64,000 bases of DNA from DASXTK01 sp036505485 (GTDB lineage: Bacteria > Actinomycetota > Acidimicrobiia > Acidimicrobiales > VFJN01): positions 16,139 through 80,138 of the forward strand of contig DASXTK010000310.1 of NCBI GenBank assembly GCA_036505485.1, in the 5' to 3' direction. Under the pieces are notes generated by a model. It was not told the origin of the DNA, did not search any database, and saw only the letters and a program-made list of their open reading frames with translations. Both the position numbers and the translations under genes were made by a program. Below, one piece after another: positions 8,861-16,917 of this stretch; positions within the stretch are counted from its first letter, which is position 1, and every line of letters starts with the position of its first letter.

Positions 8861-9271
8861 TCACTGGCTCAGTGCTTCCGTGTCGGACGTCCCCCCGGCG
8901 TCTGTCACCAGCCCCGCCACGGTGATCTGCTCGGCCGCGTCCATGTAGCCGTCGACCAGGGTCCGCCAGACCGGCGCCAGCTCGTCGCTGCCCTGGGGGG
9001 TGGGCACGCTGGGCGACTCCCCGTCGAGCACTCGGATCACGTCGGCCACGGTGATGGTGTCGGGTGGCCGGGCCAGCCAGTAGCCGCCCTGGCCGCCACG
9101 CTTGGAATCGACCAGGCCGGCCCGGCGCAGCTCCCCCAGCACCACCTCGAGGAACCCCACCGACAGATGGTGGCAGCGGGCGATGGCCTCGCCCTTCATC
9201 GGCTCGTCTCGAGCATCGGCCAGGACCACGAGGGCCCGTAACCCGTAGCTGACTCGTGCGGTGATGCGCAT
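8861..9271 (-). CDS. Rrf2 family transcriptional regulator
   Basis: A 136-residue winged-helix regulator with the Rrf2 N-terminal pattern (MRITARVSYGLRALVVLA) and the wing segment KRGGQGGYWLARPPDTITVADVIRVLDG. The three-cysteine Fe-S cluster of IscR/NsrR types is absent; only Cys33 is present, so a CymR-like, cluster-free mode is more likely. It lies just downstream of the ssuCBA-type transporter on the same strand. That context suggests sulfur-responsive control, possibly through the shared box upstream of ssuA and the cysteine dioxygenase gene. Confidence 0.85.
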   Translation of the reverse strand: MRITARVSYGLRALVVLADARDEPMKGEAIARCHHLSVGFLEVVLGELRRAGLVDSKRGGQGGYWLARPPDTITVADVIRVLDGESPSVPTPQGSDELAPVWRTLVDGYMDAAEQITVAGLVTDAGGTSDTEALSQ

Positions 9272-9320
9272 GCGGCGGCGGCGCCTCCGGTCTTCGTCGG
9301 TGTTGGGTCAGGTCAACAGG

Positions 9321-10178
9321 TCAAGCGGTGGCCGCGTCCACCAGGCCCCAGCGGTGGCGGATGGAACGGTCGAGGGTGCCGAACACCGCAGAGTCGACCG
9401 CGACGCCGATGACCAGGATCACGATCATCCACGCCATCAGCCCGGCCATGTCCCGCAGGGAACGGGCGTTGGTCATGAGCGCACCGATCGACGGCTTCCC
9501 GGCGATGGTGACGAGCAGCTCCCCGGCCATGAGGCTGCGCCAGGCGAAGGCCCAGCCCTGCTTCAGCCCACCCGCGAACGAGGGCAGCGATGCCGGCAGC
9601 ACGATGTGCCAGTAGGACCGGAGGCCACGGGCGCCGAGCACCCGGCCGGCCCGCAGCAGGATCGGCGGGATCTGATCGGCCCCGGCAATGAGCCCGTTGG
9701 CGATGGCCGGCGCCGCCCCCAGCACGACCACGAAGGTGATCGCGGAGTCGGACAGCTGGAACAGGATCACCGCGAACGGGAACCACACGATCGACGGCAT
9801 GGTCTGCAGACCGGTGATCAGCGACCCGAAGGCGCTGCGCAGGAACCGCACCCGAGCCACCAGGCTGCCGACGATGACCCCGATGACCAGCGCCACCGCG
9901 TAGCCCTTGAGGGCCCGCTCCATGGTCAGCCGCACCGCCTTCCACACGGTGCCGTTCTGAATCTGCTCCCACAGTTCCGGGAACACCTTGCCGGGGCCGG
10001 GCAGCAGGTACTCCGGCTTCCAGTTCGACCACACGACGCACTGCCACAGGAACAGCGCCAGGGCGATGGCCGCCAGCTTGGGCCAAGTGGCGCTCCACAG
10101 CCGCCGGATCACCGGCTCGTGCTTGACGTCGATGGTCTCGAGGGCGTCGAGCCCGGCCAACTCCTCAGCTGTGCGCAT
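9321..10178 (-). CDS. ssuC: ABC transporter permease, sulfonate/taurine/nitrate type
   Basis: Membrane subunit of an importer of the SsuC/TauC/NrtB family. The 285-residue protein has about six transmembrane segments and the coupling-helix region around RAGRVLGARGLRSYWHIVLPASLP, the family EAA-like loop. It overlaps the ATPase gene by 14 bases and ends the transporter operon. Family members carry sulfonates, taurine, nitrate, aliphatic amines or pyrimidine precursors. The neighbouring cysteine dioxygenase and rhodanese favour an organosulfur substrate, but the sequence alone does not settle it. Confidence 0.85.
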   Translation of the reverse strand: MRTAEELAGLDALETIDVKHEPVIRRLWSATWPKLAAIALALFLWQCVVWSNWKPEYLLPGPGKVFPELWEQIQNGTVWKAVRLTMERALKGYAVALVIGVIVGSLVARVRFLRSAFGSLITGLQTMPSIVWFPFAVILFQLSDSAITFVVVLGAAPAIANGLIAGADQIPPILLRAGRVLGARGLRSYWHIVLPASLPSFAGGLKQGWAFAWRSLMAGELLVTIAGKPSIGALMTNARSLRDMAGLMAWMIVILVIGVAVDSAVFGTLDRSIRHRWGLVDAATA

Positions 10179-10974
10179 GACGACGCACCTCCTCCCGCAA
10201 CCGGGCGGTGACCTGGCCGGCCAGCTCGCCCACCTCGGGGGACTCGATCCGCCGGGGCCGGGCGATGTCCACGTTCAGCACCGCGGTGACCCGGCCGGGC
10301 CGGCTCGACAGCACCACGATGCGGTCAGCCAGCCGCGCCGCCTCCCGCACATTGTGGGTGACGAACACGATGGTCAGGTCCCGGGCGGTCCACAGGCCCT
10401 CCAACTCGTCGTGGAGGATGTCCCGGGTCATGGCGTCCAGGGCGCCGAACGGTTCGTCCATCAGCAGGACATCGGCGTCCTGGGCGAAGGCCCGAGCCAA
10501 CGCCACCCGCTGACGCATGCCGCCGGACAGCTCGTGGGGCCGCTTGCGCCCGAACCCGTCCAGGTGGACGGTCTGCAGGAGGGACTCGACCCGCTCCCGT
10601 CGTTCCGCCTTGGGAACGCGCCGCAGCTTGAGCGCCAGTTCCACGTTCTTGGCCACGGTCAGCCAAGGAAACAGCGCCGCCTCTTGGAACATCAGGCCGG
10701 TACGCCCCTCGACCGAGACTTTGCCTGCAGTCGGGCTGTCCAGTCCGGCCAGGAGGTTGAGCAACGTGCTCTTGCCACAGCCGGACGCCCCCACCACACA
10801 GACCAGCTCGCTCGGCTTGACCGCCAGGTCGATCCGGTCCAGTGCCGCTACGCGGTTGCGCCCCGCGCCGTAGACCTTGGAGACCTGCTCCAGGGTCAGC
10901 GCGGGGCGGAGCTCGGACGAGGCGTCGGGGGGAGACGCCCCGTCCGAGACAACCGGTGATGCCGGAAGGCTCAC
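10165..10974 (-). CDS. ssuB: ABC transporter ATP-binding protein, sulfonate/taurine type
   Basis: Cytoplasmic ATPase of the adjacent importer. Walker A VVGASGCGKSTLLN, the Q-loop (GLMFQEAALFPWLTV), signature LSGGMRQRVALARA, Walker B VLLMDEPFGALDAMTR and the H-loop FVTHNVREA are all present in the order seen in SsuB/TauB. The GTG start overlaps the ssuA stop (GTGA), so translation is likely coupled. The first 25 residues form a flexible leader before the conserved domain. Confidence 0.9.
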   Translation of the reverse strand: MSLPASPVVSDGASPPDASSELRPALTLEQVSKVYGAGRNRVAALDRIDLAVKPSELVCVVGASGCGKSTLLNLLAGLDSPTAGKVSVEGRTGLMFQEAALFPWLTVAKNVELALKLRRVPKAERRERVESLLQTVHLDGFGRKRPHELSGGMRQRVALARAFAQDADVLLMDEPFGALDAMTRDILHDELEGLWTARDLTIVFVTHNVREAARLADRIVVLSSRPGRVTAVLNVDIARPRRIESPEVGELAGQVTARLREEVRRHAHS

Positions 10975-12116
10975 AAGCCTTCTACCTCTGCCTCACCGCG
11001 GGCCTTGAGCAGGTCGTTGAGGATGTCCAGGCTGTAGATGCCGTCGAGATCGACATCGTCCAGCAGACCTACCGCCACCGCGTCGTCCTTGGATTTGTTC
11101 AGCGACGAGGCGATCGGGTCCCAGGTGAAGGTCAGGCTCTCCCAGGCGCCCTGGATGGTCTCGTCCTTGAGGCGCTTCTGGGTCAGAGCCTCGATGCCGT
11201 CGTTGGTGGTCTTCTGGGCCGTCGCTGCATCGGCGTTGGCCTTGTCGATGGAGTCGAGCAGGCCGTCGATCAGAGCCCGCACGTTCTCGGGGTGGGCCTC
11301 CAGGTAGTCGGTGCGCACGATCAGGTGGGTGGTGACGAACTGACCGTCGGGCCACAGCTCCTTCTCGTCGACCAGCACATGGCCGCCGCCCTCGAGCACC
11401 AGGCGGGTGGCCCACGGCTCGGGCACCCAGGCCCCGTCGATCTGGCCGCCCTGGAAGGCGGTCAGGGTGTCGGCGTTCTCCTGGTTGACGATCTTGACGT
11501 CACCGCCGCCGGTCTGGTCGGTCTCGTAGCCCTTGTCCTTCAGCCAGGCCCGCAACGCCACGTCCTGGGTGTTGCCCAACGAAGGCGAGGCCAGTGTCTT
11601 GCCCGCGAGGTCCTCGGGGCTGGTGATGGCGCTGGAGACGACCAGCGCGGCGCCGCCGGAGGTGGTGCCGGCCACGATGCGCAGGTCACCGCCGACTTCC
11701 TGGGACCGGGCGAAGCCGTTGATGGCCGGGTTGGGACCGATGAAGGTGGCGTCGATGGAGTTCGACTCCAGCGCCTCGACCGCCTCGGTCCCGGTCGGGA
11801 AGGTCTGGGGCTTGAGCTCGGCGTCACCCAGCTTGTCTTGGAAGATGCCGTCGTCGACGCCGATGATGGCCGGCGCATGGGTCACGTTGGGGAAGTAGCC
11901 CAGCCGCAGCTCGCCGCTGGGGGCCTTGGCCGTGCCCAGGTCCGCGGTCCCGGCCTCGTCACCGCTGCTCCCGCCGCCGCCGGTCGAGGCCTTGTCGTCG
12001 TCATCGCCGCACGCCGCCGCCACCAACCCCAACACCACCAGGACACTCAGAATCGACCAGGACCAGCGTCTTCCCGCCCGTCCGGCCCGCCCGTTTAGAA
12101 CAAAGTCGATTGACAT
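10971..12116 (-). CDS. ssuA: ABC transporter substrate-binding lipoprotein, SsuA/TauA type
   Basis: Extracytoplasmic binding protein that delivers substrate to the SsuBC-like transporter. The N-terminus is a signal peptide ending in the lipobox VAAAC, followed by an acidic/Gly-Ser linker. The mature domain shows the NMT1/SsuA-like pattern: LRLGYFPNVTHAPAI, the GPNPAI loop and DGAWVPEPWATRL. The ATG at 12116 is only 7 bases from a promoter-like -10 element, so the message may be leaderless. Ligand could be a sulfonate, taurine or related compound. Confidence 0.88.
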   Translation of the reverse strand: MSIDFVLNGRAGRAGRRWSWSILSVLVVLGLVAAACGDDDDKASTGGGGSSGDEAGTADLGTAKAPSGELRLGYFPNVTHAPAIIGVDDGIFQDKLGDAELKPQTFPTGTEAVEALESNSIDATFIGPNPAINGFARSQEVGGDLRIVAGTTSGGAALVVSSAITSPEDLAGKTLASPSLGNTQDVALRAWLKDKGYETDQTGGGDVKIVNQENADTLTAFQGGQIDGAWVPEPWATRLVLEGGGHVLVDEKELWPDGQFVTTHLIVRTDYLEAHPENVRALIDGLLDSIDKANADAATAQKTTNDGIEALTQKRLKDETIQGAWESLTFTWDPIASSLNKSKDDAVAVGLLDDVDLDGIYSLDILNDLLKARGEAEVEGL

Positions 12117-12158
12117 AGTGGGTTTTCTACATCGCGGAACCGAATTTCGCAACCGACA
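12117..12158 (-). promoter_or_regulatory. ssuA promoter with box shared with cysteine dioxygenase gene
   Basis: On the minus strand TTGCGA (12152-12147) and TAGAAA (12129-12124) are spaced by exactly 17 bases. The spacer contains TTCCGCGATG. The same arrangement with TTCCGTGATG precedes the dioxygenase gene at 13012-13040. The short distance from the -10 to the ATG (7 bases) suggests a leaderless transcript. The conserved spacer may be a regulator site. Confidence 0.6.
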
Positions 12159-12212
12159 CTGTTCTGTGACCTGCCTGCCGCGCCCTGGCGCGGCAGGCAG
12201 GTCACAGAACAG
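12159..12212. repeat. Perfect 54-bp palindrome (26-bp arms), TGTGACCT family
   Basis: The left arm starts CTGTTCTGTGACCTGCCTG and the right arm is its exact complement, with a 2-base centre. It lies between the divergent starts of ssuA and the IclR gene. It shares the outer TTCTGTGACCT with 27424-27473 and, more loosely, 41134-41174. Confidence 0.9.
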
Positions 12213-12240
12213 ATCCCGGGCCGTGTGTGAAGATCGGGGC

Positions 12241-12999
12241 GTGCAAGAGGCTCGATCCGGAGCGCAATCTGTCGAGCGGGCGTTGTCCGTCCTGAGGGCG
12301 TTCGAGGCCAGTCCCGGAGCGCTGGGGATCACCGAGGTCGCCGCCCACACCGGGCTGTCGATCAGCACCGCCCACCGGCTCACCCGGGCCTTGTGCGCCG
12401 GTGGCCTGCTGCGGCAGGATCCGCGCAGCGAGCGCTACCAGCTCGGCCCCACCCTGGTCGTGCTGGGCCGCCGGGCCGAGGACCAGCTGGGCTACGCCCA
12501 CACCCTTCCCATCCTCGAGGAGTTGGCCGAGGTGACCGACGAGTCGGTCAACCTGGGCATCCACTCCGGCACCGAGGTGGTCGTGGTGCTGGACGTCCCG
12601 TCCCGCCAACCGCTGCGCTTCAACCAGAGCGAGGGCACCCGGGTCCCCATCCACACCTCGGCCATGGGCAAGTGCCTGCTGGCCTTCACCCACGACCCCA
12701 TGGCCGCGGTCGAAGCCCTGGGCCGGCTGCATCGCCTGACCGACCGGACGATCACCAACCGGCCGGCCCTACTGGAGGAGCTGGACCTGACCCGGGCGCG
12801 GGGCTGGGCCGTCAACGACGAGGAGCGCCACACCGGTGTCCGGGCCGTCGCCGCCCCAGTCCTCGCCAGCGATGGCACCGCTGTGGCCGCCGTCGCAGTC
12901 CAAGGACCCGCCATCCGCCTCGACGACGCCGCCATCACCGCTGCAACCAAACACCTCCTCGCCGCCACCGCCCGGGTCTCCCCCCTCCTGTCCGGCTGA
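12241..12999 (+). CDS. IclR family transcriptional regulator
   Basis: A 252-residue regulator with an N-terminal winged HTH (QSVERALSVLRAFEASPGAL, then ITEVAAHTGLSISTAHRLTRAL) and a C-terminal IclR effector-binding domain (HTSAMGKCLLAFT; VNDEERHTGVRAVAAPV). I chose the GTG at 12241, since upstream codons cross the perfect palindrome and carry no domain. It is divergent from ssuA and upstream of the cysteine dioxygenase gene, so it could control either. The ligand is unknown. Confidence 0.88.
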   Translation: MQEARSGAQSVERALSVLRAFEASPGALGITEVAAHTGLSISTAHRLTRALCAGGLLRQDPRSERYQLGPTLVVLGRRAEDQLGYAHTLPILEELAEVTDESVNLGIHSGTEVVVVLDVPSRQPLRFNQSEGTRVPIHTSAMGKCLLAFTHDPMAAVEALGRLHRLTDRTITNRPALLEELDLTRARGWAVNDEERHTGVRAVAAPVLASDGTAVAAVAVQGPAIRLDDAAITAATKHLLAATARVSPLLSG

Positions 13000-13011
13000 C
13001 AGAAACGGCTG

Positions 13012-13040
13012 TTGTGGGATTGGATTCCGTGATGTAGAAA
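13012..13040 (+). promoter_or_regulatory. Cysteine dioxygenase promoter with shared box
   Basis: TTGTGG (13012-13017), a 17-base spacer with GGATTCCGTGATG, and TAGAAA (13035-13040) precede the ATG at 13049 by 8 bases. Spacer and -10 match the ssuA promoter (TTCCGYGATGTAGAAA), so both may be read by the same regulator. The short leader implies leaderless or near-leaderless mRNA. Confidence 0.6.
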
Positions 13041-13048
13041 TATGACCC

Positions 13049-13585
13049 ATGCAGTCAGCTTTAGCCGCCGAGCGGGAGCTCTCGTTACCTGACCATCTCC
13101 GGGCGGACATTGCGGTGGGGATCGCGCAGGTGCCGGAGGCGTGGCGGTGGTTGGTTCGGCATGACCCTGCTCGGCGACATCCGGTCCGGCTGGTCGCCAC
13201 GGCGGCCTACGAGGTGTGGGTCATCGGCTGGACCAAGGATCAGCACGTCCAGCCGCACGATCACGGCGGATCGGCGGCGACGGTGCTGGTCGCCGAGGGC
13301 GAGCTGACCGAGCTGAGCCTGACCGGGCAGCGGCGGCAGCTGGTGCCCGGGGTTCCGTACCACCTGGGCGCCGATGTGGTGCACGACGTGGTCAACCAGG
13401 CCGACACCCCGGCCACGAGCGTTCACATCTACGCTCCGCCGCTGCGCTCGATGACCTACTACGACCCTGCGAACGGCCAGCCGGTCCGCACCGCCACGGT
13501 GGAGGAGGAGATCCCGGTGCTGTCGCATTGGTATGGCGCCCGCCTGTTGCACCCCACCGCCGGATCCCGGAGCATTCGGACATGA
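13049..13585 (+). CDS. Cysteine dioxygenase family protein
   Basis: Cupin-fold iron enzyme predicted to oxidise cysteine, or a related thiol, to the sulfinate. At 178 residues it has the family length. The iron ligands are visible as QPHDHGGS (His70, His72) and His112 (VVHDVVN). The neighbouring rhodanese starts inside its stop codon (ATGA), and the sulfonate-type transporter is just upstream, so a role in organosulfur turnover is likely. Related 3-mercaptopropionate dioxygenases share this signature, so the exact thiol is uncertain. Confidence 0.85.
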   Translation: MQSALAAERELSLPDHLRADIAVGIAQVPEAWRWLVRHDPARRHPVRLVATAAYEVWVIGWTKDQHVQPHDHGGSAATVLVAEGELTELSLTGQRRQLVPGVPYHLGADVVHDVVNQADTPATSVHIYAPPLRSMTYYDPANGQPVRTATVEEEIPVLSHWYGARLLHPTAGSRSIRT

Positions 13586-13965
13586 GCACTCCGTCCATCG
13601 ACCGCTACCTAGAGCAGGTGCGCGCTGGTCTGCCGACCCGGGCCAAGCCCGACGATCTGGCCCAGGTCTGGGCCCAGGGTGGGCTGGTGATCGACACCCG
13701 GCCCAGCGAGCTCCGCAACCGCGACGGCGAGCTGCCGGGCGCCCTGGTGGTGGATCGCAACGTGCTCGAGTGGCGGCTCGATCCCACCAGCCCCCACCGG
13801 CTAGCCGAGGTCACCGGCCCCGATCAGGAGATGGTCGTGGTCTGCAACGAGGGCTATGCCTCGTCCCTCGCCGCGGCGACCCTGCAGCAGCTCGGTCTGC
13901 GGCACGCCACCGACCTCGACGGCGGGTTTCAGGCCTGGCGCCGCTATCACAACAACGGTGTCTGA
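13582..13965 (+). CDS. Rhodanese-like sulfurtransferase
   Basis: Single-domain rhodanese of 127 residues. The active-site loop CNEGYASS holds the persulfide-carrying Cys88, and the N-terminal VIDTRPSELR and the closing DGGFQAWRRY segments are typical. Translation is coupled to the dioxygenase gene by an ATGA overlap. Together they could handle sulfur released during cysteine or persulfide oxidation. The loop is longer than the canonical CRXGXR motif, as in many actinobacterial homologues. Confidence 0.88.
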   Translation: MSTPSIDRYLEQVRAGLPTRAKPDDLAQVWAQGGLVIDTRPSELRNRDGELPGALVVDRNVLEWRLDPTSPHRLAEVTGPDQEMVVVCNEGYASSLAAATLQQLGLRHATDLDGGFQAWRRYHNNGV

Positions 13966-14092
13966 TCGCCACGAGATCCGGCTTCGACGCCAAAAAGCCA
14001 CGTAAACGTACGCAAACGAACATGGTCCCTACGAGGCGCGTAGCATGGCCCGCGGTCACAGAGCCCAGTGGCTGGGGGAAGGGCGGGCCGAG

Positions 14093-15028
14093 GTGGACGA
14101 GACGACGCCGGGTTGGTTCCCGGATCCGAGCGGTCGCCATGCGCGGCGCTATTGGAACGGAATTCGCTGGTCGCGACACGTAGAGGATGGGGGTGTTCGG
14201 TCGGTCGACCCCTATGCAGCCGGCACCACGACCGTGATCCCGCCGGCACCGCTGCTCCAACGACAAGACATACCCCTCGAGCGGCCCGGGACGCGGGCCC
14301 ACCGGTCGACCGGGGCGACCCGCACGATCGGTCTGGACCGGCCCATCGGCTCGCGGCCGCAAACCGGCCCGACACCGCCGATCAGGCTGGACCACGGTGG
14401 TGGTCGTAGCCGGATCCCGGTCCTCGTCGTGGCGCTCGCCCTGCTGATGGGTGCCGCCGCGGCAGTGGTCGTGGCCGGCGCGGTCCGCGACGACGGAGGC
14501 AACGGGCCGGGCCCTACGGAGATGTCCCAAAAGCAACAGTTCACCAACCACATCTCGGGCTACGTCTTCGACACCGGGGTCGGCTCCATCGATCAGACCC
14601 AGGCCAATTGCCTCGCCGATCAGCTGGTCACAACCCTGGGGGTCGACCACTTGGCCGAGCTGGACATCCTCCACAGCCTGGATGTGGGACGGGGTACGGA
14701 GGGTCGACTCTCATCGATCCTCAGCGGGCCGGAAGCTCAGGAGGCCTACCACTCGGCCTTCGAGTGCCTCGACGATGCCAGCCTGGTCGGCTTCATGGCC
14801 CGGTCGTTCCCGCCGGAGAGCGAGATCGGACCGGAACGGGCCCAGTGCATGGTGCAGGGCTGGCTGGACGGCATGGGCCGCGACCCGCTCATCGCCATGT
14901 ACACGACGTTCGCCACCCAGGGGCTGGCGGCCGACATGTCCGCGGTCATCACCCCCGAGCAACAGGACGTGGTCATCGGCGTAGCTGGAGGCTGCACCGA
15001 CCCACCTTCTCCCGCTCCCACCCCCTGA
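14093..15028 (+). CDS. DUF2510 membrane protein of unknown function
   Basis: Function unknown. The N-terminus carries a DUF2510 motif (PGWFPDPSGRHARRYWNGIRW), a proline-rich linker follows, and one transmembrane helix (about residues 104-128 from this start) leads into an extracytoplasmic domain with spaced cysteines (NCLAD, FECLDD, QCMVQ, GGCTDP) that probably form disulfides. The GTG at 14093 has an upstream purine-rich RBS (GGGGGAAGGG); an ATG at 14045 would add 16 residues. The next gene is a paralogue with the same layout. Confidence 0.75.
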   Translation: MDETTPGWFPDPSGRHARRYWNGIRWSRHVEDGGVRSVDPYAAGTTTVIPPAPLLQRQDIPLERPGTRAHRSTGATRTIGLDRPIGSRPQTGPTPPIRLDHGGGRSRIPVLVVALALLMGAAAAVVVAGAVRDDGGNGPGPTEMSQKQQFTNHISGYVFDTGVGSIDQTQANCLADQLVTTLGVDHLAELDILHSLDVGRGTEGRLSSILSGPEAQEAYHSAFECLDDASLVGFMARSFPPESEIGPERAQCMVQGWLDGMGRDPLIAMYTTFATQGLAADMSAVITPEQQDVVIGVAGGCTDPPSPAPTP

Positions 15029-15059
15029 CGACGGCGGAGGATCGACTGCCGGCCGTAAC

Positions 15060-15701
15060 ATGGCAGACGGCATGAACTCTCCCTCGCCACGGTGGCTGCC
15101 GGATCCGACCGGTGACCACGAGTACCGCTATTGGGACGGAACGGCGTGGACCGACGATGTGTCCGACGCCGGGGTCACCTCCACCGACCCGATGGGCGAC
15201 GACGCGGCGGCGCCGGCCGAGGATGCCGCCGGCGTCGACGCTCCCGGGCCCGGATCCGACCCCGCCGACGACGACCTGACCGCAGAGGCACCCATTCGGG
15301 CCCCGGCCGGCAAGCCTCCGGGCCGGTCGACCCGGCTGTTGGTCGGGTTGGGTGTCGTGTTCGTGGTCCTGCTCGCCGGGATCGCCTTCGTGGTGCTCAA
15401 CCAGGACGACAACGACAAGACCACCGAAGCCCAACAGAACAGCGATGCCCAGCTCATCGACGACATCTCGGTCGGTCTGCGGGAGAGCATGGGCGATCGT
15501 CTGACCGACAAGCAGGCCGATTGCCTGGCCGAGTCCATGGTCGAGGAGTTCGGCTCCGATCGTCTGATCCAGGCTGGATTTGGAGCCGCCAACTCCCCCG
15601 ATCCCTTCGCCCTGCTGGAGGACAGCGAGGTGTCCACGCTGTTCCAGCTGATCATCTCCTGCGGCGTCACCGACTTCGGCGGTGACCTCGGCGGCGGCTA
15701 G
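15060..15701 (+). CDS. DUF2510 membrane protein, paralogue of the preceding gene
   Basis: Function unknown. The 213-residue protein repeats the plan of its upstream neighbour: DUF2510 motif (PRWLPDPTGDHEYRYWDGTAW), acidic/Pro linker, one transmembrane helix (about 96-118) and a short extracytoplasmic domain with two cysteines (ADCLAES, ISCGVTD). It is about 100 residues shorter, mainly through a smaller outer domain. An alternative ATG lies 12 bases downstream. Tandem duplication is likely. Confidence 0.8.
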   Translation: MADGMNSPSPRWLPDPTGDHEYRYWDGTAWTDDVSDAGVTSTDPMGDDAAAPAEDAAGVDAPGPGSDPADDDLTAEAPIRAPAGKPPGRSTRLLVGLGVVFVVLLAGIAFVVLNQDDNDKTTEAQQNSDAQLIDDISVGLRESMGDRLTDKQADCLAESMVEEFGSDRLIQAGFGAANSPDPFALLEDSEVSTLFQLIISCGVTDFGGDLGGG

Positions 15702-15704
15702 GTG

Positions 15705-16502
15705 CTAGCGGCCGGACCACGTCGGGGGGCGTTTCTGCTCGAAGGCGGCGATGCCTTCGGCGGCGTCCTCGGTGGCGGCGGTGACCGAGAGCATCGGGTG
15801 GAGGAGACGAAGGGACGTGTCGACGTCCTGGTCCCACACCGCATAGAACGCATCCCGGCCCAGGCGCACGGCTGCGGGTGACTTGGCCGCGAGTGTGGCC
15901 GCCAGCTCATCCACCCTCTCGGCCAGCTCGGCTGCCGGAACGACCTGGTTCACGAACCCGATGCGTGCTGCCTCCTCGGCGTCGACGCGCCTTCCGCTCA
16001 GCATCAGCTCCAGGGCGATCTTGGGCGGCATGGACCGGACCAGCGGCACGGTGACCAGGTGGGGCCACAGCCCCACGTCCACCTCGGGGACACCGAAGAC
16101 CGCATCGTCGGCCGCCACCACGAGGTCGCAGGTCAGAGCCAGCCCGAACCCGCCGGCCAAGGCGTAGCCGCGGACCTGGGCGATGGTCGGCTTGCCGAGC
16201 TCGTACAGGTCCCGCAGCAGCCCGGCCAGCTCGCCCCGAGCCTGGTGCAGCTCGAGGAATCCGGGACCCCGACCCTCGGCCGTGGTCATCTCGGCCAGAT
16301 CGGCGCCGGCGCAGAAGGCCCGGTCACCGGCTCCGGTCAGCACGCAGACGTGTACATCGGGGTGGGCCTTGGCCTCGGCGAACGCGTGGCGCAACTCGCG
16401 CACCAGCGCCCACGACAGGGCGTTGCGACGTTCGGGACGGTTGATGGTGATGCGGGCGATCGGTCCCGCCACCTCGTAGAGCAGCGACTCGTAGGCCATC
16501 AT
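15705..16502 (-). CDS. Enoyl-CoA hydratase/isomerase family protein
   Basis: Crotonase-fold enzyme, probably in fatty acid or branched-chain acyl-CoA breakdown. The 265-residue protein shows the CoA-binding and oxyanion-hole segments (AFCAGADLAEM; GYALAGGFGLALTCDLVVA) and the glutamate region VFGVPEVDVGLWP. One expected catalytic acid is present (PEVDVG), but the first position is less clear, so hydratase and isomerase cannot be separated. It ends close to the convergent DUF2510 gene. Two adjacent ATG codons are possible starts. Confidence 0.85.
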   Translation of the reverse strand: MMAYESLLYEVAGPIARITINRPERRNALSWALVRELRHAFAEAKAHPDVHVCVLTGAGDRAFCAGADLAEMTTAEGRGPGFLELHQARGELAGLLRDLYELGKPTIAQVRGYALAGGFGLALTCDLVVAADDAVFGVPEVDVGLWPHLVTVPLVRSMPPKIALELMLSGRRVDAEEAARIGFVNQVVPAAELAERVDELAATLAAKSPAAVRLGRDAFYAVWDQDVDTSLRLLHPMLSVTAATEDAAEGIAAFEQKRPPTWSGR

Positions 16503-16510
16503 CTACCAGG

Positions 16511-16828
16511 ATGGCCCAAACGCCCGCCCACCCTGGAGACCCATCGGCCGACCCGGTGCTGGTCCGCCGCCGCCAACTGGCCCGCTGGGCCGAGTTGGGT
16601 CAGCGTCTGGGCTATCTGCTCTTCGGGATAGCCATCGTGCTGTTCGTTGTGGCCACAATTACCGAGCTCCCCCGGGCTATTGTGGCCGCAATCATTGCCT
16701 CCATGGCGTTGGGGTCGGTGGTGCTCGCACCCTCGATCGTCGTGGGTTACGGCGTGCGAGCGGCCGACCGCGAGGACCGGGAACGGGCAACTGCCACAAG
16801 GCGGCAACAAGGAAACGTCTCTCCGTAG
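16511..16828 (+). CDS. Small two-helix membrane protein, unknown function
   Basis: Not recognised. The 105-residue product has a basic N-terminal helix, two transmembrane segments (about 33-50 and 55-79) and an arginine-rich tail. Its start is 8 bases from the divergent enoyl-CoA hydratase start, so both share a very compact promoter region. The codon use and GC3 pattern look like a real gene. Confidence 0.65.
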   Translation: MAQTPAHPGDPSADPVLVRRRQLARWAELGQRLGYLLFGIAIVLFVVATITELPRAIVAAIIASMALGSVVLAPSIVVGYGVRAADREDRERATATRRQQGNVSP

Positions 16829-16880
16829 CTTGACCGACGCGGAGAGCGTCAAGTGTTAGCGTCGCGTACGCCTCCAGCGG

Positions 16881-16896
16881 GTTACCGTGGGGTAAC
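16881..16896. promoter_or_regulatory. Palindromic operator GTTACC-N4-GGTAAC upstream of tetR
   Basis: A perfect 6-bp inverted repeat lies 22 bases upstream of the TetR start. The same half-sites with the same 4-base spacing occur at 19944-19959 upstream of the acyl-CoA dehydrogenase. This suggests autoregulation and control of the dehydrogenase by the same protein. Confidence 0.7.
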
Positions 16897-16917
16897 ACCG
16901 AGGAAGATAGGAGCAAC

